A stretch of DNA of 64,000 bases from Pelomonas sp047654805 (GTDB lineage Bacteria > Pseudomonadota > Gammaproteobacteria > Burkholderiales > Burkholderiaceae_C). Positions 14,849 to 23,782 of this stretch are shown here, piece by piece. The stretch is from the NCBI RefSeq assembly GCF_047654805.1, contig NZ_JASGIV010000001.1:3410001-3474000 (forward strand). The letters run 5' to 3'. Each line of letters begins with the position of its first letter. Within the stretch, counting starts at the first letter, position 1. The translations under genes were made by a program, and so were the position numbers. Below the pieces are notes generated by a model. That model worked only from the letters and a program-made list of their open reading frames with translations. It did not search any database and was not told the origin of the DNA.

Positions 14849-17095
14849 ATGAGTTCTCACGACCACGCCCATGCCGGGCATTCGCACGCCGGCCACGACC
14901 ATCACGACCACGCTCACGCGCCGGCAACTGCACCCAGTTGCTGCGACGGCGGTGGTGCCTCTGCGACAGCCCCGCTGCCGGCATCCGCCGGAGGGTTGCT
15001 GCTACGCATCCCGGCGATGGACTGCCCTACGGAGGAAGGTCAGATCCGCCGTGCGCTCGAGGGCTTCCCAGACGTGCGCCGCCTGCACTTCGACCTTCCC
15101 GCCCGTGCGCTTACGGTGGATGCGCCGCCGGCCTCGTGGGCAGCTGTGACGGCCGCCATCGCCAGGGCAGGCTTCAAGACCGAGACGCTGTCTGCTCCCC
15201 CTGCCTCCGAGGACACGGCCCAGGCCAGGCGCAAGGAACTAGTCCGCCTGGTGGCCGCGCTGGTCGTCGCCACCGGCGCCGAACTCCTGCACTTCCTAGC
15301 CCCCGACGGCACCCTCTGGCACCTCGCCGGCATGGCAGTCGCTGCGCTAGCCATCGCGCTATCGGGCCTGTCGGTGTTCGGCAAGGGTCTGTCGTCTCTG
15401 ACACGCGGCCAGCTCAACATCAACGCGCTGATGTCGGTCGCCGTCATCGGCGCCTTCGTCATCGGCCAGTGGCCCGAAGCCGCCATGGTGATGGCGCTGT
15501 ACTCACTCGCGGAACTGATCGAGGCCCGCTCGGTGGAGCGGGCGCGCAACGCCATCACCGGGTTGCTTGCACTGTCACCCGAGCAGGCCGAGGTGCGTCA
15601 GCCCGATGGCCGCTGGGCCCGCCTGGAGGCCAGGGCCGTAACCGTAGGCGCCATCGTGCGCGTGAAACCAGGCGAGCGCTTCGCGCTTGACGGTCGGGTA
15701 ACGGCCGGCCAGGGCGCCGTGGACCAGTCGCCCGTCACAGGCGAGAGCATCCCGGTCGACAAGGCCCCCGGCGACGCAGTCTTCGCCGGCACCATCAACC
15801 AGAGCGGTGCGCTGGAGTTCGAGGTCACCCGGCCGGCCGGCGACACGGTGCTGGCCGGCATCATCCACGCCGTCGAGGCCGCGCAGGGCCAGCGCGCACC
15901 GACGCAGCGCTTTGTCGACCGCTTCGCCGCCGTCTACACGCCCGCCGTCTTCGTGCTGGCGCTTGCCGTGGCCGTGGGCACCCCGCTGCTGCTGGGCTGG
16001 CCCTGGCTCACCGGCATCTACAAGGCGCTGGTGCTGCTTGTCATCGCCTGCCCCTGCGCGCTGGTGATCTCCACGCCAGTCACCGTCGTCAGCGGGCTGG
16101 CGGCCGCGGCGAGGCAGGGCATCCTGATCAAGGGTGGCGTGCATCTGGAAGAGGCTCGCAAGCTCAAGGTGCTGGCGCTGGACAAGACTGGCACGCTCAC
16201 TGAGGGGCGCCCCCGCCTCGTCGCGCAGCAAGTGCTGGTTACCGGCCAGGACGCGGCCCTGGTAGTGCAGCTTGCGCACAGCCTCGCGGCGCGCTCGGAC
16301 CATCCGGTCTCCCAGGCCATCGCCGCCGGGCTGCCGGCCGACGCGCTGCCGGTGCAGAACTTCGGTGCGGACCTGGGACGCGGCGTGCACGGCCGCATCG
16401 CTGAGCAGGATCTGGTCCTAGGCAACCACCGCTGGATCCATGAGCGCGGTCAGTGCTCGCCCGAGCTGGAGACACTGATGCAGGAGCACGAAGCGCAGGG
16501 CCGTACCGTGTCGCTTCTGGCCGGCGCCGACCGTGTGCTAGCCCTATTCGCCGTGGCCGACCGTCCGCGTGCCACCAGCCGCGAAGCCGTGGCCGAGCTG
16601 CAGGCCTTGGGCGTACATCCCGTCATGCTGACGGGCGACAACCCATCCACCGCCCGGGCCATTGCCAGCCAGGTGGGCATCGCCGACGTGCGCGCTGAAC
16701 TGTTGCCACAGGACAAGCAGCAGGCCGTCGGCGCCCTGAGCGCGCAAGGACCGGTGGGCATGGTGGGCGACGGCGTCAATGACGCACCCAGCCTGGCCGC
16801 TGCGGCCGTTGGCTTCTCCATGGGTGCCGCAGGCACCGACACGGCCAAGGAGGCAGCGGACGTGCTCATCATGAACGACGACCTGCGCAGGCTGCCCGAG
16901 GTCATCCGCCTGTCGCGGCGCACCTACGCCGTGCTGTGGCAGAACATCTCGCTGGCGCTGGGCATCAAGGCAGTGTTCTTCGCGCTGGCCGTGTTCGGCA
17001 GCGCGACGATGTGGATGGCCGTATTCGCGGACATGGGCGCCAGCCTGCTGGTGGTGTTCAACGGTCTGCGGCTGCTGCGCGGCGTGGCGCGCTGA
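14849..17095 (+). CDS. cadA: Heavy-metal P1B-type ATPase (Cd/Zn/Pb efflux)
   Basis: 748-residue inner-membrane efflux ATPase. A His-rich N-terminal tail (HDHAHAGHSHAGHDHHDHAHA) and a CC pair precede a heavy-metal-associated domain with MDCPTEE. Transmembrane helices surround the ion-binding CPC motif (IACPCALVIS), the phosphorylation motif DKTGTLT, the SDHP motif, and the hinge GDGVNDAPSL. CPC plus the HP motif and the His-rich tail favour divalent Cd/Zn/Pb over Cu. The ATG at 14849 coincides with the predicted transcript start, so the mRNA may be leaderless. Confidence 0.95.
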   Translation: MSSHDHAHAGHSHAGHDHHDHAHAPATAPSCCDGGGASATAPLPASAGGLLLRIPAMDCPTEEGQIRRALEGFPDVRRLHFDLPARALTVDAPPASWAAVTAAIARAGFKTETLSAPPASEDTAQARRKELVRLVAALVVATGAELLHFLAPDGTLWHLAGMAVAALAIALSGLSVFGKGLSSLTRGQLNINALMSVAVIGAFVIGQWPEAAMVMALYSLAELIEARSVERARNAITGLLALSPEQAEVRQPDGRWARLEARAVTVGAIVRVKPGERFALDGRVTAGQGAVDQSPVTGESIPVDKAPGDAVFAGTINQSGALEFEVTRPAGDTVLAGIIHAVEAAQGQRAPTQRFVDRFAAVYTPAVFVLALAVAVGTPLLLGWPWLTGIYKALVLLVIACPCALVISTPVTVVSGLAAAARQGILIKGGVHLEEARKLKVLALDKTGTLTEGRPRLVAQQVLVTGQDAALVVQLAHSLAARSDHPVSQAIAAGLPADALPVQNFGADLGRGVHGRIAEQDLVLGNHRWIHERGQCSPELETLMQEHEAQGRTVSLLAGADRVLALFAVADRPRATSREAVAELQALGVHPVMLTGDNPSTARAIASQVGIADVRAELLPQDKQQAVGALSAQGPVGMVGDGVNDAPSLAAAAVGFSMGAAGTDTAKEAADVLIMNDDLRRLPEVIRLSRRTYAVLWQNISLALGIKAVFFALAVFGSATMWMAVFADMGASLLVVFNGLRLLRGVAR

Positions 17096-17216
17096 GCCAC
17101 CGGTCGGTCGGGCTTGCGTTTCCCTCCCTCCGCTGTCGATTCGTCGCAGGCAGGTCGCCCGGCGGGTGCACCGCCGGCACAGTCCGGGGCATTGCAACCC
17201 ACCGAGTGCCTCCGCC

Positions 17217-17699
17217 ATGACTTCTACCATCCCCCTCTGGCCCTTCGCCATCCTCGCTGTCCTGGTGATCCTGGGCTATCGCCAGTCCCGCGACCGCGTG
17301 ATCCAGCCTGGCACGCTCGCCAAGGTAGCGCTGGCCATGCTTGCCCTGTCCCTGTACGGCGTGACCGCTGCCTTCGGCGCCCACGTCGTCCCGGTACTCG
17401 CCTGGGCGGCTGGTTTCGCCGCTGCGGTCTTCGTTGCCGGCCCGGTCTTCGCGCCGCGCGGCCTGGTTCGCGAAGGCCAGGCCGTGCGCGTGCCAGGCAG
17501 TTGGCTGCCGCTGGGCCTGATGGTCGGCATCTTCGCGGCCAAGTTCGTGCTTGGCTACGCCACCGGCGTCGACGCACACGTGGTCCACGAGGTCTGGTTC
17601 ATTGCTGCGGCGAGCGCGGTGTTCGGGCTTCTCAGTGGCGCCTTTGCCGCGCGCGCTACCGCAGTGCGCCGCTTCGTGCGCACCGTGCCCGCCGCTTGA
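17217..17699 (+). CDS. Small multi-span membrane protein (DUF6622-like)
   Basis: 160 residues from ATG 17217, with about five hydrophobic segments separated by short Arg-containing loops (GYRQSRDRVI, AARATAVRRF). Upstream codons in the same frame give an unlikely hydrophilic extension. The pattern resembles small Burkholderiales membrane proteins grouped as DUF6622, recalled from pattern and not searched. No functional motif is visible. Confidence 0.65.
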   Translation: MTSTIPLWPFAILAVLVILGYRQSRDRVIQPGTLAKVALAMLALSLYGVTAAFGAHVVPVLAWAAGFAAAVFVAGPVFAPRGLVREGQAVRVPGSWLPLGLMVGIFAAKFVLGYATGVDAHVVHEVWFIAAASAVFGLLSGAFAARATAVRRFVRTVPAA

Positions 17700-17718
17700 G
17701 ACGGTGCCCACGAACGCC

Positions 17719-17742
17719 AACGGCCGCCCTAGGGCGGCCGTT
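17719..17742. terminator. Perfect hairpin between convergent genes
   Basis: AACGGCCGCCCT and its exact complement AGGGCGGCCGTT stand back to back, followed on the plus strand by TGTCCTTTC. Its place between convergent genes suggests a bidirectional terminator, although the T-run is poor. Confidence 0.5.
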
Positions 17743-17767
17743 GTCCTTTCAGGGCGATGCCTTCAGC

Positions 17768-18718
17768 TCACAGCGCCAGACGCGCCCGTGCCGCCGCGTA
17801 CTCGCGCTTCAGTCGTCCGATCAGCTCCGCCGCCGGCACAACCTGCTTGACGGCGCCTATGCCCTGACCACTGCCCCAGATGTCCTTCCAGGCCTTGGCC
17901 GCGCCGCCGCCGAAGTTCATCTTGCTGGGGTCGCTCTCCGGAAGGTTCTCGGGGTCCAGGCCCGCCGCCACGACCGAGCCGCGCAGGTAGTTTCCGTGCA
18001 CGCCGGTAAAAAGGTTGCTGTAGACGATGTCGTCGCTGTTACTGGCGACGATCATCTGTTTGTACTCGTCGCTGGCGCGTGCCTCAGCGGTAGCAATGAA
18101 AGCCGAGCCGATGTAGGCCAGGTCCGCGCCCATGGCCTGCGCGGCAAGGATGGCATCACCCGTGCCCATGGAGCCCGACAGCGCCAGCGGGCCGTCGAAC
18201 CACTCTCGGATCTCGTGGACAAGGGCGAACGGGCTCTTCACGCCAGCATGGCCGCCAGCGCCGGCAGCCACGGCGATGAGGCCATCGGCCCCCTTCTCGA
18301 TGGCCTTTTTCGCGAACTTGTTGTTGATGATGTCGTGCAGAACGATACCGCCCCAGGCGTGCACGGCCTGGTTCACGTCCTCGCGCGCGCCCAGACTCGT
18401 GATGATGATGGGCACCTTGTACTTGGCGCAGACCTGCATGTCGTGCTCGAGCCGCTCGTTGCTCTTGTGCACGATCTGGTTGATCGCGAACGGCGCGGCC
18501 GGGCGGTCCGGGTTTGCACGGTTCCAGGCTGCCAGCGTCTCGGTGATTTCGGCCAGCCATTCGTCGAGCAATTCGGCGGGGCGGGCATTCAGCGCCGGCA
18601 TGGAGCCGACGATGCCGGACTTGCACTGCTCGATGACGAGCTTGGGGTTGCTGATGATGAACAGCGGCGAGCCGATGACCGGCAGCGGCAGGTTCTTCAG
18701 GATGGGAGGCAGGGCCAA
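17768..18718 (-). CDS. Nitronate monooxygenase family flavoprotein
   Basis: FMN-dependent TIM-barrel oxidoreductase of the nitronate monooxygenase / 2-nitropropane dioxygenase family, 316 residues. Typical segments are the N-terminus LPLPVIGSPLFIISNP, the FMN region GADGLIAVAAGAGGHAG and the phosphate-binding SGSMGTGDAILAAQAMGAD. The TTG at 18718 is chosen because GGAG lies 7 nt upstream and the product then begins like family members (ALPPILKNL); a TTG at 18733 overlapping the upstream stop is the alternative. It is last in the etf-acyl-CoA dehydrogenase cluster. Confidence 0.9.
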   Translation of the reverse strand: MALPPILKNLPLPVIGSPLFIISNPKLVIEQCKSGIVGSMPALNARPAELLDEWLAEITETLAAWNRANPDRPAAPFAINQIVHKSNERLEHDMQVCAKYKVPIIITSLGAREDVNQAVHAWGGIVLHDIINNKFAKKAIEKGADGLIAVAAGAGGHAGVKSPFALVHEIREWFDGPLALSGSMGTGDAILAAQAMGADLAYIGSAFIATAEARASDEYKQMIVASNSDDIVYSNLFTGVHGNYLRGSVVAAGLDPENLPESDPSKMNFGGGAAKAWKDIWGSGQGIGAVKQVVPAAELIGRLKREYAAARARLAL

Positions 18719-18729
18719 AACAGTCTCCG

Positions 18730-20517
18730 TCAAAAAGCTTCGAGGCTCAGTTCAGTGACGCTGTCGGCACCATCCACGATGGCAGCCCGCAGCGACGCGG
18801 TACGCGGCAGGATGTGCTCGGCGTAGAAGCGCGCCGTCGTGATCTTCGCGGCCATGAATTCCTTGTCAGTCGCCAACGCGTCTTCCGCGGCGATCAGCGC
18901 ACGGGACAGTTGCCAGCCCGCGACGAGATTGCCCGCCAGCATCAGGTAGGGCACAGAGCCGGCATAGGCGGCATTCGGGTTGCCCTTGGCTTTAGCCGCG
19001 ATGAAGTCCACCACGGCGAGGAAGTCCTCGCGCGAGGCGCGCAGGCCCTTCAGCACCGCACGGGCGGCGGCACTGTCGCGCTTGGCGAGTTCGCCTTCCG
19101 TCACTTCGATCTGGCCGGCGATGCCGCGCGCCAGTTGCCCCCCATCGCGCGCCGTCTTGCGTCCGACAAGATCGTTGGCCTGGATGGCCGTGGTGCCCTC
19201 GTAGATGGTCAGGATCTTGGCGTCACGGTAGTACTGTGCCGCACCGGTCTCCTCGATGAAGCCCATACCACCATGCACCTGCACGCCCAAGGACGTGACC
19301 TCCAGGCTCATCTCGGTGCTGTAGCCCTTCACCAGCGGCACCATGAAGTCGTAGAAGGCCTGGTTCTGCTTGCGGGCCTCCGCATCGGGATGGTGATGGG
19401 CCGCGTCGAAAGCAGCAGCCGCGGTGCTCGCCATCGCGCGGCAGCCCTCGGTCAGCGAGCGCATGGTCATCAGCATGCGACGCACGTCGGGGTGATGGAT
19501 GATGGCCGCACTGCCTGCCACCGAGCCGTCCACGGGACGTGACTGCACACGGTCCTTCGCATAGGCCACGGCCTTCTGGTAGGCACGATCGGCGATGGCA
19601 ATACCTTGCAGGCCCACGCCGTAGCGGGCCGCATTCATCATGATGAACATGTACTCCAGGCCACGGTTCTCCTGGCCGATCAGCGTGCCGATGGCGCCGC
19701 CATGGTCGCCGAACTGCAGCACGGCCGTGGGGCTGGCCTTGATGCCCATCTTGTGCTCGATGGACACGCAATGCGCGTCGTTGCGTGCGCCCAGCGAGCC
19801 ATCCGCGTTGACGAGGAACTTTGGCACCAGGAACAGGCTGATGCCCTTCACGCCCTCCGGTGCGCCGGCGACGCGAGCCAGCACAAGGTGGACGATGTTC
19901 TCGGCCATGTCGTGCTCTCCGTAGGTAATGAAGATCTTGGTGCCGAAGATCTTGTACGTACCGTCAGGCTGCGGCTCGGCGCGGGTGCGCACGAGTGCCA
20001 GATCCGAGCCCGCCTGGGGTTCGGTCAGGTTCATCGTGCCCGTCCACGAGCCGTCCAGCAGCTTGGGGATGAAGACGTTGCGCTGCTCGTCGCTCCCCGC
20101 GGTCAGCAGCGCCTCTACGGCGCCGTCGGTCAGCAGCGGGCACAGCGCGAAGCTCATGTTGGCCGACTGCAGCATTTCGTTGCAGGCCGCGGCGATGGTC
20201 TTGGGCGCCCCCTGGCCGCCGAACTCGGTCGGATGCACGAGCCCCTGCCATCCGCCCTCGGCGTAAGCACGGAAGGCCTCCTTGAAGCCGGGCGTCGTGG
20301 TGACGACGCCGTCTCTCCAGCTCGACGGGTTCTTGTCACCTTCGAAGTTCAGCGGTGCAATGACGTCCTGCGTCAGCTTGGCGCACTCCTCCAGCACGGC
20401 GCCAGCGGTGTCCAGGCCGAAATCGGCGAAGGCGGGAATTTGCTCGGCCAGCGTCTCCAGGCCGGCAAGGTGCCGGATGTTGAAGAGCATGTCCTTAACG
20501 GGGGCTTGGTAACTCAT
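18730..20517 (-). CDS. Acyl-CoA dehydrogenase with extra C-terminal domain
   Basis: 595-residue FAD acyl-CoA dehydrogenase of the long subgroup with an added C-terminal domain (DmdC/FadE-like). Core features are MNLTEPQAGSDLALVRT, where FAD and substrate bind, GVKGISLFLVPKFL, the sequence VQVHGGMGFIEETGAAQYYRDAK, and YEGTTAIQ, which carries the likely catalytic base Glu. A very good AGGAGG precedes the ATG. Electrons go to the ETF encoded directly upstream. Chain-length preference is not readable from sequence. Confidence 0.93.
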   Translation of the reverse strand: MSYQAPVKDMLFNIRHLAGLETLAEQIPAFADFGLDTAGAVLEECAKLTQDVIAPLNFEGDKNPSSWRDGVVTTTPGFKEAFRAYAEGGWQGLVHPTEFGGQGAPKTIAAACNEMLQSANMSFALCPLLTDGAVEALLTAGSDEQRNVFIPKLLDGSWTGTMNLTEPQAGSDLALVRTRAEPQPDGTYKIFGTKIFITYGEHDMAENIVHLVLARVAGAPEGVKGISLFLVPKFLVNADGSLGARNDAHCVSIEHKMGIKASPTAVLQFGDHGGAIGTLIGQENRGLEYMFIMMNAARYGVGLQGIAIADRAYQKAVAYAKDRVQSRPVDGSVAGSAAIIHHPDVRRMLMTMRSLTEGCRAMASTAAAAFDAAHHHPDAEARKQNQAFYDFMVPLVKGYSTEMSLEVTSLGVQVHGGMGFIEETGAAQYYRDAKILTIYEGTTAIQANDLVGRKTARDGGQLARGIAGQIEVTEGELAKRDSAAARAVLKGLRASREDFLAVVDFIAAKAKGNPNAAYAGSVPYLMLAGNLVAGWQLSRALIAAEDALATDKEFMAAKITTARFYAEHILPRTASLRAAIVDGADSVTELSLEAF

Positions 20518-20596
20518 TTGTTCCTCCAGACGGAGACAAAAAGGGCGCCGCGACGACTGTGGTCGGGGCGCCCGAGTGCGTTTGGCAGGGGCAGGT

Positions 20597-21529
20597 TTAC
20601 AGCGCGTTGACGAGTTCCGGCACGGCCGTGAACAGGTCGGCTTCGAGGCCGTAGTCAGCCACCGAGAAGATCGGGGCTTCCGGATCCTTGTTGATGGCGA
20701 CGATCACCTTGGAGTCCTTCATGCCGGCCAGATGCTGGATGGCGCCGGAGATACCGGCCGCGATGTAGAGCTGGGGGGCCACGATCTTGCCGGTCTGGCC
20801 CACCTGCCAGTCGTTGGGGGCATAGCCCGCATCGACGGCGGCGCGCGAAGCACCCAGGGCAGCGCCGAGCTTGTCCGCCAGCGGCGTCAGCACTTCCATG
20901 AACTTCTCGTTGGAGCCCAGCGCACGGCCGCCGGACACGATGATCTTGGCGGCAGTCAGCTCGGGGCGGTCGCTCTTGGTGACCTCACGGCCGACGAAGC
21001 TGCTCTTGCCCGAGTCAGTCGCAGTCGCTGCCGATTCGACGGGAGCCGAGCCGCCCGAGCTGGCAGCCGGGTCGAAGCCGGTCGTGCGCACGGTGATGAC
21101 CTTCACGGCGTCGGCGCTCTGCACTGTAGCGATGGCGTTGCCGGCGTAGATGGGGCGTTCGAAGGTGTCGCCGCTGACCACCTTTGTGATGTCGCTCACC
21201 TGGGCCACGTCCAGCAGGGCAGCGACGCGCGGCGCGACGTTCTTGCCCGCGGCGGTTGCCGGGAACAGGATGTGGCTGTAGCCCGAAGCCAGCGCAACCA
21301 CCTGCGCAGCGACGTTCTCGGCCAGGCCTTCAGCCAGCGCGGCGGCATCGGCGTGCAGCACCTTGGCGACGCCGGCGATCTGGCCCGCAGCGGCAGCGGC
21401 GGCCGCAGCGTTGTGACCGGCGACCAGCACGTGCACGTCACCACCCAAGGCGGCGGCGGCGGTGACGGTGTTCAGGGTGGCGCCCTTGATCAAGGCGTTG
21501 TCGTGTTCGGCAATGACGAGTGCGGTCAT
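20597..21529 (-). CDS. etfA: Electron transfer flavoprotein alpha subunit
   Basis: 310-residue FAD-binding ETF subunit. The C-terminal FAD domain is canonical: SGGRALGSNEKF, QVGQTGKIVAPQLYIAAGIS, GAIQHLAGMKDSKVIVAIN, KDPEAPIFSVADYGLEADLF. The N-terminal domain is Ala-rich. It lies 28 bp behind etfB and 79 bp ahead of the acyl-CoA dehydrogenase, its electron donor. Confidence 0.97.
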   Translation of the reverse strand: MTALVIAEHDNALIKGATLNTVTAAAALGGDVHVLVAGHNAAAAAAAAGQIAGVAKVLHADAAALAEGLAENVAAQVVALASGYSHILFPATAAGKNVAPRVAALLDVAQVSDITKVVSGDTFERPIYAGNAIATVQSADAVKVITVRTTGFDPAASSGGSAPVESAATATDSGKSSFVGREVTKSDRPELTAAKIIVSGGRALGSNEKFMEVLTPLADKLGAALGASRAAVDAGYAPNDWQVGQTGKIVAPQLYIAAGISGAIQHLAGMKDSKVIVAINKDPEAPIFSVADYGLEADLFTAVPELVNAL

Positions 21530-21557
21530 CTCAAAGTCTCCAGATTCGGGGCAGCGG

Positions 21558-22316
21558 TCAGATGACCTTGGCTTCGGTCTTCAGCTTCGTCACCAGCGTG
21601 GCGACGTCCGGCACCTTGACGCCGGCGCCGCGCTTGGGCGGCTCGCTGACCTTCAACGTCTTGATGCGCGGCGCCACGTCCACGCCCAGGTCCGCCGGCT
21701 TGACGATGTCGAGCTGCTTCTTCTTGGCCTTCATGATGTTGGGCAGCGTCACGTAGCGCGGCTCGTTCAGGCGCAGGTCGGTCGTCACGACGGCCGGCAG
21801 GCTCAGGGCCACCGTCTCGAGGCCACCGTCCACTTCGCGCGTCACGTTGACCTTGTCGCCGGCCACTTCAACCTTCGAGGCGAAGGTGCCCTGCGGCATG
21901 CCGGTCAGCGCGGCCAGCATCTGGCCGGTCTGGTTGCAATCGTCGTCGATGGCCTGCTTGCCCAGGATGACCAGGCTCGGCCCCTCCTTGTCGACCAGCG
22001 CCTTCAACAACTTGGCGACAGCCAGCGGCTGCAGCTCCGCGTCGGTCTCCACCAGGATGGCACGGTCGGCGCCGATGGCCATGGCGGTTCGCAGGGTCTC
22101 CTGGCATTGCGCGACGCCGCAGGACACAGCGATCACCTCGCCGCCCTCGCCCAGGGCGCCCTTCTCCTTCAGCCGCACGGCCTCTTCGACTGCGATCTCG
22201 TCGAAGGGGTTCATCGACATCTTCACGTTGGCGATATCCACGCCCGTGCCGTCGCTCTTCACGCGCACCTTGACGTTGTAGTCGACCACGCGTTTGACAG
22301 GGACCAAGACCTTCAT
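21558..22316 (-). CDS. etfB: Electron transfer flavoprotein beta subunit
   Basis: 252-residue ETF beta subunit. It begins MKVLVPVKRVVDYNVKVRV and contains the AMP-binding/interaction segments MNPFDEIAVEEAVRLKEKG and LVILGKQAIDDDCNQTGQML. It is the first gene of etfB-etfA-acd-nmo and lies directly downstream of a palindromic operator candidate. Confidence 0.97.
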   Translation of the reverse strand: MKVLVPVKRVVDYNVKVRVKSDGTGVDIANVKMSMNPFDEIAVEEAVRLKEKGALGEGGEVIAVSCGVAQCQETLRTAMAIGADRAILVETDAELQPLAVAKLLKALVDKEGPSLVILGKQAIDDDCNQTGQMLAALTGMPQGTFASKVEVAGDKVNVTREVDGGLETVALSLPAVVTTDLRLNEPRYVTLPNIMKAKKKQLDIVKPADLGVDVAPRIKTLKVSEPPKRGAGVKVPDVATLVTKLKTEAKVI

Positions 22317-22334
22317 CGAAAACTCCAGCTCGAA

Positions 22335-22350
22335 TTGACGTAAACGTTAA
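22335..22350 (-). promoter_or_regulatory. LiuR-like palindromic operator upstream of etfB
   Basis: TTGACGTAAACGTTAA is an inverted repeat of the form TTrACGTwwACGTyAA, centred about 25 bp upstream of the etfB start. It resembles sites attributed to the MerR-family regulator LiuR, which controls branched-chain amino acid and fatty acid catabolism, including etfBA, in beta- and gammaproteobacteria. No liuR gene is in the window. Confidence 0.5.
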
Positions 22351-22487
22351 TTTGATTCTACGGGCCGCTGCCGGCGGAGCCACGTACAAAAAAGCACGAT
22401 CGTTCGATTCTAGCCAGGAGGCGGTCCGCGTCGGACGAAGTCTTTTGGAGAGGCCTCTCGAACAGCGACGCTAGACTGTTCGCGCCC

Positions 22488-23297
22488 ATGCAGACCGACT
22501 CCTCTTCACGCCGGGAAATCGGCGTCTTCGACTCCGGCGTCGGTGGCTTCACAGTGTTGCGCGAGCTGCGTGCCCTGCTGCCCACCGCACGCCTGCGCTA
22601 CCTGGCTGATGCCGCCTACGCCCCCTACGGCAGCCGTAGCCCCGAGGACATCCGCGCCCGCAGCCTCGCGATCACGGAGCACCTGATCGATCGGGGCGCG
22701 GGCCTCATCGTCATCGCCTGCAACACGGCAACGGCGCACGCCATCGACGCACTGCGCGAGCGCTGGCCCGCCCTGCCGTTCGTTGGCACCGAGCCCGGCA
22801 TCAAGCCAGCCGTCGCGATGTCGCGCAACGGCCGCATAGGGCTGCTGGCCACGCCGGCCACCGCATCGAGCGCCCGACTACGCGCGCTGATAGCCCGTCA
22901 CGCGGGCGGCCGCGAAGTGGTGGTCCAGGGCTGCCCAGGCATCGTCGATCACATTGAGGCGGGCGATGTCGACAGCACTGAGTTGCGCTTACTGGTCGAG
23001 CATCACTGTGCAGCACTGCGCACAGCCGGCGTCGACACAGCCCTGCTTGGCTGTACGCACTACCCCTTGATCGAACCGCTTTGGCAGGCGGCCCTCGGGG
23101 CCGATGTGAAGCTACTGCGCATCGAGACGGCCGTGGCGCGGCGCGCGGCCGAGCTGTGGACGCCCACGCCTGGCCAACCCAGCCTGGAAATCGAAACCAG
23201 CGGCGATCCCGCCGCGCTGCAAGCCTGGATCGCCCGGGTACTGGGCTGGGGCGAGCTCGACGTCCGGGCCTGCTGCGCCCGCAAGGAGCCTGCATGA
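22488..23297 (+). CDS. murI: Glutamate racemase
   Basis: 269-residue cofactor-independent racemase supplying D-glutamate for peptidoglycan. Motifs: FDSGVGGFTVLREL at the N-terminus, the first catalytic Cys in IACNTATA, and the second in LLGCTHYPLI. Asp/Ser in the substrate pocket (DSGVGG) are intact. The stop overlaps the cueR start by 4 bp (ATGA), an unusual pairing of cell-wall synthesis with a copper regulator. Confidence 0.96.
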   Translation: MQTDSSSRREIGVFDSGVGGFTVLRELRALLPTARLRYLADAAYAPYGSRSPEDIRARSLAITEHLIDRGAGLIVIACNTATAHAIDALRERWPALPFVGTEPGIKPAVAMSRNGRIGLLATPATASSARLRALIARHAGGREVVVQGCPGIVDHIEAGDVDSTELRLLVEHHCAALRTAGVDTALLGCTHYPLIEPLWQAALGADVKLLRIETAVARRAAELWTPTPGQPSLEIETSGDPAALQAWIARVLGWGELDVRACCARKEPA

Positions 23298-23758
23298 ACA
23301 TTGGAGAAGCTGCCGCCGCTTCGGGCGTGTCCGCCAAGATGATGCGCCACTATGAGAGCGTGGCGCTGCTGCCACCGGCCAACCGTACCGAGTCCGGCTA
23401 TCGGCAGTACACCGACAAGGACGTCCACACGCTGCGCTTCATTCGCCGCGCGCGCGACCTGGGCTTCTCCATCGATGAGATACGCGACCTGCTGAGCCTC
23501 TGGCAGGACCGCGGGCGCTCCAGCCGGCAGGTCAAGGCGCTTGCCCAGCTGCACCTGGAGGACCTTCAGACGAAGATCAACGAGATCCAGGCCATGAAGA
23601 CGGCCCTGGAGCATCTCGTGCACTGCTGCCACGGCGACGAGCGGCCTGATTGCCCGATCCTGCGAGGGCTTGAGTCCGGAAGCGCCCAAGGCGCACGGGC
23701 ATCGGGCTCCTCCACGCTGCAGGCGCGCAAGCCCGCCGGCCACGAAGGCCATCGCTGA
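23294..23758 (+). CDS. cueR: MerR-family Cu(I)-responsive regulator
   Basis: 154 residues. The N-terminal MerR DNA-binding domain is MNIGEAAAASGVSAKMMRHYES, followed by a dimerisation helix and the metal loop CCHGDERPDCPIL, whose two Cys have the spacing of CueR (CPGDDSADCPI type). The product is CueR length plus a short Ser/Ala/His tail. No copper ATPase gene is beside it. AGGAG upstream of the ATG lies inside murI. Confidence 0.85.
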   Translation: MNIGEAAAASGVSAKMMRHYESVALLPPANRTESGYRQYTDKDVHTLRFIRRARDLGFSIDEIRDLLSLWQDRGRSSRQVKALAQLHLEDLQTKINEIQAMKTALEHLVHCCHGDERPDCPILRGLESGSAQGARASGSSTLQARKPAGHEGHR

Positions 23759-23782
23759 AAGGCGACGGTGATCGGAAAAACG

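Noticed and set aside
17114..18826. 570-codon plus-strand frame spanning the DUF6622-like gene and the nitronate monooxygenase
   Set aside because: Crosses a terminator and two supported genes; composition is shadow-like.
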